Assembly: GCF_001469215.1 (NCBI RefSeq)
Contig: NZ_LOFH01000003.1
Location: forward strand, 310,001 to 374,000
DNA: 64,000 nucleotides
Reading direction: 5' to 3'
Source: Pseudoalteromonas sp. H105
GTDB taxonomy: Bacteria; Pseudomonadota; Gammaproteobacteria; Enterobacterales; Alteromonadaceae
The position numbers were made by a program, and so were the translations under genes. Of the stretch, positions 57,701 to 64,000 are shown piece by piece. The notes below the pieces were generated by a model. That model saw only the letters and a list, made by a program, of their open reading frames with translations, was not told the DNA's origin and searched no databases. Within the stretch, counting starts at the first letter, position 1, and the number at the start of each line of letters is the position of its first letter.

Positions 57701-57829
57701 ACCCGTTAAAGGAAAACCAAAGCGTAAGTTGAGTAAACAAACAACGGTTATACCAATCCACACAGTAGTAATAACCGATTGACCAAGGCCACCTCCAGAT
57801 GGAAATAATTGTAAAATCAAATCGCCCAA
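54713..57829 (-). CDS. PgsC/CapC-like membrane protein, duplicated, with a long soluble tail
   Basis: A 1038-residue protein. The membrane part holds two PgsC-like units. Unit 1 (about 18-178) has the signature GFPLTGLVVPGYL and the RDRFFAIILISILV segment matching the RRKFAAMLITG region of B. subtilis PgsC (149 residues). Unit 2 (about 203-360) repeats the pattern with FNGIMLPALLALQLMQP and EGARLLLFFFNIGF. The soluble tail (about 380-1038) contains two segments (about 440-545 and 705-835) resembling the secreted hydrolase of the operon but without its histidines. PgsC is the membrane partner of PgsB. TTG start (57829), seven bases after the sensor gene stop, with GGAG in the overlap. Side of the membrane for the tail is uncertain. 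Confidence 0.85.
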   Translation of the reverse strand: MGDLILQLFPSGGGLGQSVITTVWIGITVVCLLNLRFGFPLTGLVVPGYLVPLLIVSPTSAVVIIIESIVVYGLMRFSAKYIMEKFGYAEMFGRDRFFAIILISILVRVIMDTLFWPLIANILSGWDITFDYSSQLYSLGLVIIALTANVMWNGGFKYGMKVTIIQLAITYLLVRYALMPMTNFSIANLAIMYEAVAASIIAAPKAYIILVITAFFASRANIKYGWEFNGIMLPALLALQLMQPTKLLTSFAETAIILIIGASLLHYTRLKNANIEGARLLLFFFNIGFIYKLFLNYFVVHYYPEIKVTDTFAFGYMLSTLLALKIYQKSALGLVIRATFQTSIVGGSLAIAIGFFIMFIPSLFIETGVNSVSPIQKTSSLSQQISEYKSYLYTDNKSTIELSSYQVNQDINNFKRAIYDINKSPDNLEYIKHIQPRLAQLDFQLQFDEQFIYIRDARKTSQRGLFVIARQPKAKFIVTVPYPTSESLASDSAGHIFKYFSAHAMVFGTSLTPSAKLSQNNQQSDYYYAFIEAMELEQIFQVREVNNRTSRLLAKTTLGASSQYWIYNQLPSELTQRLVQQLLGYQETFFGLATKSSLPDSNFEGQLFEAFLNRKNYTTLLANIARNNQGEQKNEIDFVNRPLNELVNFYSGYITAKGSGHYKTLSPNQAALWEFEILRPLYRLKASLSEKTVDDDIVNLLNQVNTTARLMGYQLSLVRNSQGRFLLVAPSLESSALSHGQGIYVLSLNNSERLNIQVPRPLFESNTLKFATELFIASKAEQLMIAGAHPYAHPQSNVLAPNNVDALFNVVHQSYLRVAMDQNVLNLQIRSHSAPSWIRPTALAFQYTQAGNNHKPLIDALDSGLSTLSVNYQTVQGQTATRGLELGTSPQSGYQVFTSQSELATLWLASDFKQQFSVNQQSLLQRLLAISVQPDVKTINISTLSPNDWAVLLPTHALHFNDVLQQYASSQRLTVLAQLCEPFDNCTLQTIEFEDQQEYALAIQLNAKLLAIFNPITNQLTDQLRFNTMMMEGSYAIY

Positions 57830-57836
57830 GGTTATT

Positions 57837-59801
57837 TTACTCCATTAAATCTTTTGTTAATGGTTGCTGTTCATTAAGGAAATCACATAATTGTTTGCTA
57901 GGCATTTTCCCTATTAATAAAGCGATATCTATAAATTCAAATAATATACCAGATACTTGGAATGGCTCCCCTGATGCGCTTTGTATACTGGCTGAGTCCA
58001 CGGCTCTTACATTAAGAACATAAACTTGAGTATCAAGCTTGGCCTCAAGGTAAATCTCTCCTTTTTGTAGTGTGATGTAGCGTAACTTTCCTTTTGCAGT
58101 TTCAATGTCAAGGTTAGTTATTTGGCAAAGTAAATCTAATGCTGTCATATCAAAGATTGAAAATTGATGATGTGAGGCTAATTCTTCTAATGCCTTATTT
58201 ATTTGTACGACTTGTCCAAATAAATTAAAGAGCACAGTTGCAGAGCGAATATGGTTAAATACATGCTCCAACGTTGTTAACTTTTGCTCCATTTCAGTAA
58301 TCGATGTTTTTACTTTTTGGCTTAAAGGCTCTTGAAGCGTCATCGTCAGAAATCGCGATAAGCTACTATTATTAGCAATCGTTTGTGATTCATATATTCG
58401 ATGATGAAAGAGTAATTCACCGACTTGACCTGCAAAGGCATTTACATTTTTCTCAAAGGCTTGTTGATTAAAACGCTCATCAGGGGTAATTGTCATTGCC
58501 CAAAAGCCGCGTACATCGCCTGCGTAAGTTAAGGGTACTATGTACTGGATTTCGCCTTCATCTAGCCCTTCAAAAAATGGCCTTTCTATGACGATTACGT
58601 TAAATGCTTTTAATGCATCAGAGTAAGGAGGGCGTTTGTAATCACGTCGCATCTCTTGTATATCAGAGAGTTGGCAGTTTATAGCTCTGATTTCTGTCAG
58701 TCGATGGTCGCCTTCCTTACGGGCTAGAAAAATTGATTTATTCAGTGCCAATTGTTGATTAATTAAACGGGTGATTGAGTCCCAAGGTGAACTTTGTGAT
58801 GTAAATGATTGGGGTAAATACCGGCCAATCATTTTTTGTTGTATGTCACCAATCAGATTTACAAGCTCATATTCTTCATTTAGCTTTCTGATAATAATAA
58901 CCCAGAGCAGGGTGTAAAATGTTAATATAATCATTTGGCCCACAGGAAGATAAATCTGCTGCGAAATTAACATTAAATAACTTAACCCAAACCAAGTAAC
59001 ACTAAGTGAAGTAGCTAAAATTAGGCTGTAGATACTTGATAGCTTTTGAAAAGCAAATAACAGAGCGATTGACAGTAATAGAAATAACAATGTGCTTTGC
59101 CATTTATTAACAATGAATATTGCCTGTTCTTTTTGCAGTGTGTCTGCGATATAGGCCACTAGTAAAAGGTAATTCGTGCTTTGTGATAGCTTAGGTGCAT
59201 TGAGTGAAACCCCTAATCCTGCATTCTTTTGTCCTAAAATTATTATTCTATTCTGCAATTGGCTGGCCATAATATCCATCGCCATCAAACGTGCAGCTGA
59301 AAACTTAGGTAATGCAGCTGGGGACAATTCAAAATTAATTAATGCAGCGGTATCATCACTCTCAAATAGCATTGGCCAAATAGAATTACAGCGATGCTTA
59401 TCTGAGTATTTAAGTTCAATATTATATCCCGCCCAATCATTTAAAGAGGGCAGGCAGTAGTCATTATTAGGGTGCGGATAAAAAACAGTCTCTTGATTAT
59501 CTTTTATTACGTTGGTATTTAATTGTAGCCGCTCATTTGAAACAACAATAATATGACTTGGCTCATATGTTTGTAACTGTTTAATTAAATCAGTGTGCTC
59601 GCGACTTAGATGCTCGCTTTCAATGAGCACGACCTCACTTTGCTGGCTCTGTGTTAAATGCGCAAGTTGGCTATAAAACAAAGCATTCACAGAGTGAAAA
59701 AGCGATATTGAGTTAGCAACAATAATGGTGCTAAACAACGCTAATATTAACCAGAAGTTTTTTTGACGCTGCAAAAGAGTTAGTTGGTGCTTTAAAGCCA
59801 C
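57837..59801 (-). CDS. CHASE2-type membrane sensor without output domain
   Basis: A 654-residue protein. A short cytoplasmic start and helix (about 15-34) lead to a periplasmic CHASE2-like domain (about 45-230, with the family-like NRIIILGQKNAGLGVSL region), then three helices (about 236-304) typical of CHASE2 proteins. The cytoplasmic part has a GAF-like domain (about 340-480) and a PAS-like domain (about 500-630) but no kinase, cyclase or GGDEF domain, so it would signal through protein contact, perhaps controlling the synthase. GTG start with GGAT eight bases upstream. It lies second in the operon, 21 bp after the pgsA-like gene. Domain calls are from hydropathy and pattern, not from a profile search. 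Confidence 0.7.
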   Translation of the reverse strand: MALKHQLTLLQRQKNFWLILALFSTIIVANSISLFHSVNALFYSQLAHLTQSQQSEVVLIESEHLSREHTDLIKQLQTYEPSHIIVVSNERLQLNTNVIKDNQETVFYPHPNNDYCLPSLNDWAGYNIELKYSDKHRCNSIWPMLFESDDTAALINFELSPAALPKFSAARLMAMDIMASQLQNRIIILGQKNAGLGVSLNAPKLSQSTNYLLLVAYIADTLQKEQAIFIVNKWQSTLLFLLLSIALLFAFQKLSSIYSLILATSLSVTWFGLSYLMLISQQIYLPVGQMIILTFYTLLWVIIIRKLNEEYELVNLIGDIQQKMIGRYLPQSFTSQSSPWDSITRLINQQLALNKSIFLARKEGDHRLTEIRAINCQLSDIQEMRRDYKRPPYSDALKAFNVIVIERPFFEGLDEGEIQYIVPLTYAGDVRGFWAMTITPDERFNQQAFEKNVNAFAGQVGELLFHHRIYESQTIANNSSLSRFLTMTLQEPLSQKVKTSITEMEQKLTTLEHVFNHIRSATVLFNLFGQVVQINKALEELASHHQFSIFDMTALDLLCQITNLDIETAKGKLRYITLQKGEIYLEAKLDTQVYVLNVRAVDSASIQSASGEPFQVSGILFEFIDIALLIGKMPSKQLCDFLNEQQPLTKDLME

Positions 59802-59822
59802 AGAAGATCCAATGAAAGTACG

Positions 59823-62048
59823 TTAGTTAAAAGTGCTAAATGTAAGCTTGTATGTTACAGATGTAGCGGAGTCGGCATACAAAAAATCAAACCCATGCAT
59901 TTTTTCTGTTTGCCAAACGCCCTCATCAATCACGAGTTTATCTTGCCAAAGTACGACTGCAATATCATCTAATGCTAAACTGGCTTCATCGTTGCTGGGA
60001 GGAAAATGTCTAAAGGTTACTTTCACCCCGCGTGCTGGCAGATTTTCTGGACCCAATGTAGTTGTGTCTGGGGGTAACGTAAAATTGTATTTAAATGCTT
60101 GCCATGAGTATGTTCCTGCTTGCGCGATATCGCTATACTCTGTAGAGAACTCTAACGCATCTTCTGCAGTAGTCGTGACTAACTTTAGCTCTAATCTACC
60201 TGCGTTTTCGCCTTTAATATAACCAATTAAACTAAAGTCTTTAAATGATTGTGGTTGGTCATTCTCGTCGTAAAAATCTATTGTGCGTACCGTTTGTCTG
60301 AACGGAATGATTGAAGGCGTATTATCAAACTGCGTTCGTGATGAGCACAATGCTTGAAGGCCGCTTCGTACATTACTTATACAGGGTGTGACGCTTTCAC
60401 CGGTGTGATCCCATCTCGCAACTTCAAGTTGGTCATCATCATTATCCCAATCTTCAAAGTCGCCAAATATCATCATGTCACGGCCGAACTTAATAGATGT
60501 AGGGGTTTCGCCTTCTATTATTTCTATTTTAGATAAAAATGCAGCTGTTGAAGGTGCATAATTGCGTAAATCAATCAGGCTTTGATCTGCGCTTAGCGTT
60601 ATTGTTTTTGTGTGCTGGGTCACTTGCATTTGGTTTTTACTAAAATATAAATCAGCATAGCCATCTCTAGGGATTAAAGTGATGTTATCGTCCGAAAGGC
60701 TTGCGAGTCGGCGGATTAAATAGTTACTTAAAAATCCATGTGTGAATTTAGGTTGATACCCTTCTACATAAACAGGATAAACTACCCCACGTTTTGTCGG
60801 GGTACTACTGTCTGTGTCAACCTTAACCATCACGGCAACACCCAATAAGGTTTCCAATCGGTCTTGATCAAACATAAAGTTACCAAGGCCTAAAATAGCA
60901 GGTACACCATCATACATTGCAAAGCCTTGAGCAACGTGCGGGTGGTGTGCGATCAAAAGATTAACGCCGTATTTAGCAATTGTTTCAAATCGACTTTCAA
61001 TATAAGGGGTAGGAGAGTAAGAATACTCATCGCCGCCATGCATTTGTACAATTGAGAAATCGCTGTTGGTTATCGTATCTTTAACCGCATTAATCACTAA
61101 TGGTGTATTGGTTAAATCAGCAGCCCCTCCTTTCGTTTCGCTGGAAACATAGTTTATTTCATGTTCATCACCGGGGATTGATGTAGCTGAAAATAGACCC
61201 AATGTTATCGTACCAACATCAAGTAATTTTGGCGCATAAGATTCTTGATTATTTTTACCAGCACCACTGTGAGCAAACCCTGCGTTATTGACTTCAATGA
61301 TTGTGTCATCGAGTCCGTCTTCTAAAAAGTCATAGACGTGATTATTGCCAAGGGCTACATAGTCAATTCCAATACTAGTTAGGCCTTCCAGCGTTTCTGG
61401 TAACGAGAAGAAAGCAAACTCTTTGGTTGGGTGCACTGTTTGTGGTGTGCCAGTAACAGGACTTTCTAAATTAACCGATGCAAAGTCAGCGGCTAAAAAT
61501 AACGGTGCCACATATTGAGATAGCTTTTTAGCATCTTCACTTGCGCTAGAAGGTCTAATTAACGCTTCATCAATATTTGGAATATCAGCTGACATTGTCG
61601 TGAGAGAAGGGTCGAGGTAACGACGCCCAAACATAGTGTCTCCAGCAAAGAGTAGCTCTACTTCATTTGTTTTTTTGCTTAGGAGTTTGATTACTTTTGA
61701 ATTGGAAGTGTTATTTATACTCAGTGTTTCAATATGTGGTAAGTAATTAGCGGCATTTATATCTAACCGATAATTCCCAAACGGCATATCATTAAATGAG
61801 ATGTTACCCGCATTGTCACTTGTATATATAGTCCCATTTAATTTTACGGAAACATTACTAGCAACTTCATTATTTTCATTCAAAATAGTGACAGTGGCGG
61901 AGTTCGTGCTTTGAAAGTATTGCTCGCGTAGTTGAGTTTCAGTCTGTTGGCTTTGAGTTTCACCCGTCTCGTAAGGGTCTTCAACCTTACATGCGCTGAT
62001 ATAAAAAATGAAAAAAATAGGGAGAATTAAAGTTCGTATTGTGTGCAA
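59823..62048 (-). CDS. CapA/PgsA-like polyamide synthesis lipoprotein with extra N- and C-terminal domains
   Basis: A 741-residue lipoprotein (lipobox YISAC, Cys20). A carboxypeptidase-regulatory/CnaB-like beta domain (about 50-130; GNISFNDMPFGNYRLDINA) precedes the CapA/PgsA domain (about 133-480), a calcineurin-like fold with LLFAGDTMFGRRY, VNLESPVTG, VALGNNHVYDF, MHGGDEY, HHPHVAQGF and LGLGNFMFDQD. The C-terminal 200 residues look like a jelly-roll carbohydrate-binding domain. In Bacillus CapA/PgsA is needed for export or capsule retention. TTG start with AAAGAGA upstream. First gene of the operon and divergent from tyrR across 266 bp. Confidence 0.87.
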   Translation of the reverse strand: MHTIRTLILPIFFIFYISACKVEDPYETGETQSQQTETQLREQYFQSTNSATVTILNENNEVASNVSVKLNGTIYTSDNAGNISFNDMPFGNYRLDINAANYLPHIETLSINNTSNSKVIKLLSKKTNEVELLFAGDTMFGRRYLDPSLTTMSADIPNIDEALIRPSSASEDAKKLSQYVAPLFLAADFASVNLESPVTGTPQTVHPTKEFAFFSLPETLEGLTSIGIDYVALGNNHVYDFLEDGLDDTIIEVNNAGFAHSGAGKNNQESYAPKLLDVGTITLGLFSATSIPGDEHEINYVSSETKGGAADLTNTPLVINAVKDTITNSDFSIVQMHGGDEYSYSPTPYIESRFETIAKYGVNLLIAHHPHVAQGFAMYDGVPAILGLGNFMFDQDRLETLLGVAVMVKVDTDSSTPTKRGVVYPVYVEGYQPKFTHGFLSNYLIRRLASLSDDNITLIPRDGYADLYFSKNQMQVTQHTKTITLSADQSLIDLRNYAPSTAAFLSKIEIIEGETPTSIKFGRDMMIFGDFEDWDNDDDQLEVARWDHTGESVTPCISNVRSGLQALCSSRTQFDNTPSIIPFRQTVRTIDFYDENDQPQSFKDFSLIGYIKGENAGRLELKLVTTTAEDALEFSTEYSDIAQAGTYSWQAFKYNFTLPPDTTTLGPENLPARGVKVTFRHFPPSNDEASLALDDIAVVLWQDKLVIDEGVWQTEKMHGFDFLYADSATSVTYKLTFSTFN

Positions 62049-62314
62049 GCTGGTCTCTTTAACATTAATAATACAGTTGTTATTTGCTTTTTAAGTGTAT
62101 GTGCTTTTAGTTTACATTAGCAACAAGCCTAAAATATGAAATATTATCTTTAAGATTAGTACTAAATTACATGAAACTGACAAGAAACCTATAGGAAATG
62201 GCTTAATTTAAAAAATAAAGTGTAATCGTCCAAAAATCTTTACAATATACTATCCACATTTGCTTTGTTCGCGTATTATTCGCGGAATATTGATTTTCTC
62301 TTTTTGAGGGTGAA

Positions 62315-63871
62315 ATGCGTTTAGATATACACTGTGCAGACCGTATCGGTATTGCTCAAGAAATACTGAATATTTTAGTTAACTATCAGGTTGACCTAAA
62401 AGGGATTGAGGTTGATTCAGTTAACTGCCGTATGTATGTAAGTTTTCCGCCTATTGAGTTTGAGCAATTTCAAAAAATCATGCCTTCCATTCGTTTAATT
62501 GACGGCGTTATGGATGTTCGAACTACGGCATTCTTACCCTCTGAACGTGAGCATAACGAGTTAAATACCTTATTAAGGGCATTACCTGATGGGGTCATTT
62601 CAATTGATGCTAAAGGGTGGGTTCGATTGTGCAATGATGCTGCATGTAAAGATTTGCAATTAAGTGAAAAAGAAGTCATCGGCTCAAATATTAATAACCT
62701 GCTAAAAGGGTTTAATTTTACTCGTTGGTTAGAAAGTAAAGAAGTACTTGGCCAAACAACACGCGTTGAGGTTGCCGGTGAAGATTTTATTGCGGATATT
62801 TTGCCAATTTCAGTGCCGCAAGGTGCTGAAGGCGATGTGCTTGCAGGTGCGGTTATTAATATTAAATCTCAGAGTCGTTTAGGTCAGCAGGTTAGTGCCT
62901 TTAGACGTTATGGCCAAGAAAGCTTCGCAACCATTCATAACTTTAGTACAGCGATGCGCAGAGTTGTCCGAGAAGCGCGTAAAATGGCGCAGCTCGAAGC
63001 CCCTATTTTGATCACCGGAGAAACAGGCACAGGGAAGGAGCTGTTAGCGCGTGCGTGTCATTATGCTTCAAATCGTTCAGTGAAGCCTTTTATTGCCTTA
63101 TCGTGTGCGTCATTACCAGATGATGTAGCGGAGTCTGAGCTATTTGGTTACGCGGGCTATGAAGAAAATGCGGCGCCTAAACGTGGTGTGCTAGAACAAG
63201 CTGATGGTGGCACGGTGTTTTTAGATGAAGTCGGAGAAATGTCGACCCAACTGCAAACTAAATTGTTACGATTTTTGCAAGATGGTACGTTTAGAAAAGT
63301 AGGCGATGAGAACGAAGTAAAAGTAAATGTGCGGATCATTGCTGCGACGCAAAAGGATTTGCCCGCGATGGTTCAAGAAGGCGCTTTTAGAGAAGATTTA
63401 TATTACCGGATAAATGTATTAACTCTTGAAATTGCCCCATTGCGTGACAGAAAAGCCGATGTTGGACCATTAGCTGAACACTTTATACAAAAGTATGCAC
63501 AGCAAAATGGTCATGCTACACCAGAATTGTCAGCAGAATGTTTAACGTTTTTACAAGATTACCCGTGGCCTGGTAATGTACGTCAACTTGAAAATGCTAT
63601 TTATAGAGCTGTATCACTTTTAGATGATAATGAACTCAGAGTTGAGCATTTGCAGTTACCTACATTTACGCATGATCTTGGGTATTTAGAATCGGACTTT
63701 GAGGGGTCGCTTGATCAAGCTGTCAAACGCTTTGAGGCCACACTGCTTCGTAAATTATATCCAGCTTACCCTAGCTCTCGTCAGCTTGCTAAGCGTTTGG
63801 GTTTGAGCCACACCGCTGTTGCCAATAAGTTGCGTGACTATGGAATTAATCGTAAAACCGTCAAAGTTTAA
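62315..63871 (+). CDS. tyrR: TyrR/PhhR-type aromatic amino-acid regulator
   Basis: A 518-residue transcription regulator with an ACT domain (about 1-72), PAS domain (78-190), AAA+ domain (about 205-430) with Walker A GETGTGKE (235-242) and Walker B VFLDEVGE (301-308), and a Fis-type helix-turn-helix (about 475-515). The GAFTGA loop that contacts sigma54 is replaced by AGYEENA near 280-286, as in E. coli TyrR, so it likely acts on sigma70 promoters. In relatives PhhR/TyrR activates phenylalanine and tyrosine catabolism, so hppD and fahA in this window are plausible targets. GAGGGTGAA precedes the ATG. A terminator-like hairpin follows. Confidence 0.93.
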   Translation: MRLDIHCADRIGIAQEILNILVNYQVDLKGIEVDSVNCRMYVSFPPIEFEQFQKIMPSIRLIDGVMDVRTTAFLPSEREHNELNTLLRALPDGVISIDAKGWVRLCNDAACKDLQLSEKEVIGSNINNLLKGFNFTRWLESKEVLGQTTRVEVAGEDFIADILPISVPQGAEGDVLAGAVINIKSQSRLGQQVSAFRRYGQESFATIHNFSTAMRRVVREARKMAQLEAPILITGETGTGKELLARACHYASNRSVKPFIALSCASLPDDVAESELFGYAGYEENAAPKRGVLEQADGGTVFLDEVGEMSTQLQTKLLRFLQDGTFRKVGDENEVKVNVRIIAATQKDLPAMVQEGAFREDLYYRINVLTLEIAPLRDRKADVGPLAEHFIQKYAQQNGHATPELSAECLTFLQDYPWPGNVRQLENAIYRAVSLLDDNELRVEHLQLPTFTHDLGYLESDFEGSLDQAVKRFEATLLRKLYPAYPSSRQLAKRLGLSHTAVANKLRDYGINRKTVKV

Positions 63872-63880
63872 CTTTAAATT

Positions 63881-63901
63881 GGGCGCTATTGCTTAGTGCC
63901 C
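63881..63901. terminator. Hairpin between convergent genes
   Basis: GGGCGCTA (63881-63888), loop TTGCT, TAGTGCCC (63894-63901), with one G-T pair. It follows tyrR by 9 bp and overlaps the stop codon of the convergent partial gene (63886-63888). A weak T run (ATATCTTTT) follows on the plus strand. Confidence 0.55.
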
Positions 63902-64000
63902 ATATCTTTTGTCACACCATCAATCGCTATTCTATCAATGCCTTCGTTGTTAAATTTAACTGTAATACTGATGTTATTTCTGGCAAAAAAGTAGTCTTTG
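63886..64000 (-). CDS. Unrecognised protein, C-terminal end only
   Basis: An open frame that enters at the window edge and ends at a TAG (63886-63888 on the minus strand). The last 37 residues end in ITVKFNNEGIDRIAIDGVTKDMGTKQ-like sequence (quoted in part: NNEGIDRIAIDGVTKDMG), with alternating strand-like hydrophobic residues. No family recognised. It is convergent with tyrR. Confidence 0.55.
   Translation of the reverse strand, partial: KDYFFARNNISITVKFNNEGIDRIAIDGVTKDMGTKQ

Overview
The window looks like a chromosomal segment of a marine gammaproteobacterium of the Alteromonadales, most likely Pseudoalteromonas or a close relative. This rests on the AT-rich base composition, an E. coli-like type II cellulose locus, tyrosine-catabolism genes with a TyrR/PhhR regulator, a large secreted subtilase and a TonB-dependent receptor. 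The genus is inferred from protein likeness, not from a marker gene. I saw no rRNA, tRNA, CRISPR array or prophage.

Region 1 (1-13.6 kb) is mostly housekeeping: the start of a Dcp-type dipeptidase lipoprotein, two MscS-type channels, a chemoreceptor, an HdeD-like membrane protein, a TonB-dependent receptor, a HAD phosphatase, a periplasmic ATP-dependent DNA ligase, a YegD-type Hsp70, methylglyoxal synthase and a LysE/RhtB exporter. Region 2 (13.7-27 kb) holds a secreted S8 protease, a Bcr/CflA exporter, a DUF4442 protein, an M23 peptidase-bactofilin pair, fumarylacetoacetase and 4-hydroxyphenylpyruvate dioxygenase, a 5'-nucleotidase/LamG lipoprotein and a POT peptide transporter. Two copies of a MITE-like element with matching inverted ends lie at about 0.8-1.1 kb and 17.1-17.4 kb.

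Region 3 (27.3-41.6 kb) is a complete cellulose locus: bcsRQABZC on the minus strand and bcsEFG divergent on the plus strand. It predicts c-di-GMP-controlled cellulose decorated with phosphoethanolamine. A secreted protein with a DUF642/carbohydrate-binding-like domain follows on the minus strand (41.7-42.9 kb).

Region 4 (43.3-62.0 kb) is the most interesting part: a tightly packed seven-gene minus-strand operon resembling poly-gamma-glutamate (pgs/cap) synthesis but rebuilt for a Gram-negative envelope. In transcription order it encodes a CapA/PgsA-like lipoprotein, a CHASE2 sensor without an output domain, a duplicated PgsC membrane protein with a long soluble tail, an unknown one-helix protein, a secreted amidohydrolase-like protein, a 1433-residue helical-repeat plus beta-barrel exporter candidate, and a PgsB-type amide ligase with a 700-residue N-terminal extension. 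The soluble tail of the PgsC-like protein appears to carry two degenerate copies of the domain found in the secreted hydrolase. I infer a synthase-dependent pathway that polymerises an amino acid, passes it through the periplasm and exports it across the outer membrane, next to the cellulose locus in a matrix-producing region.

Region 5 (62.3-64 kb) holds a TyrR-family regulator and the end of an unrecognised minus-strand gene.
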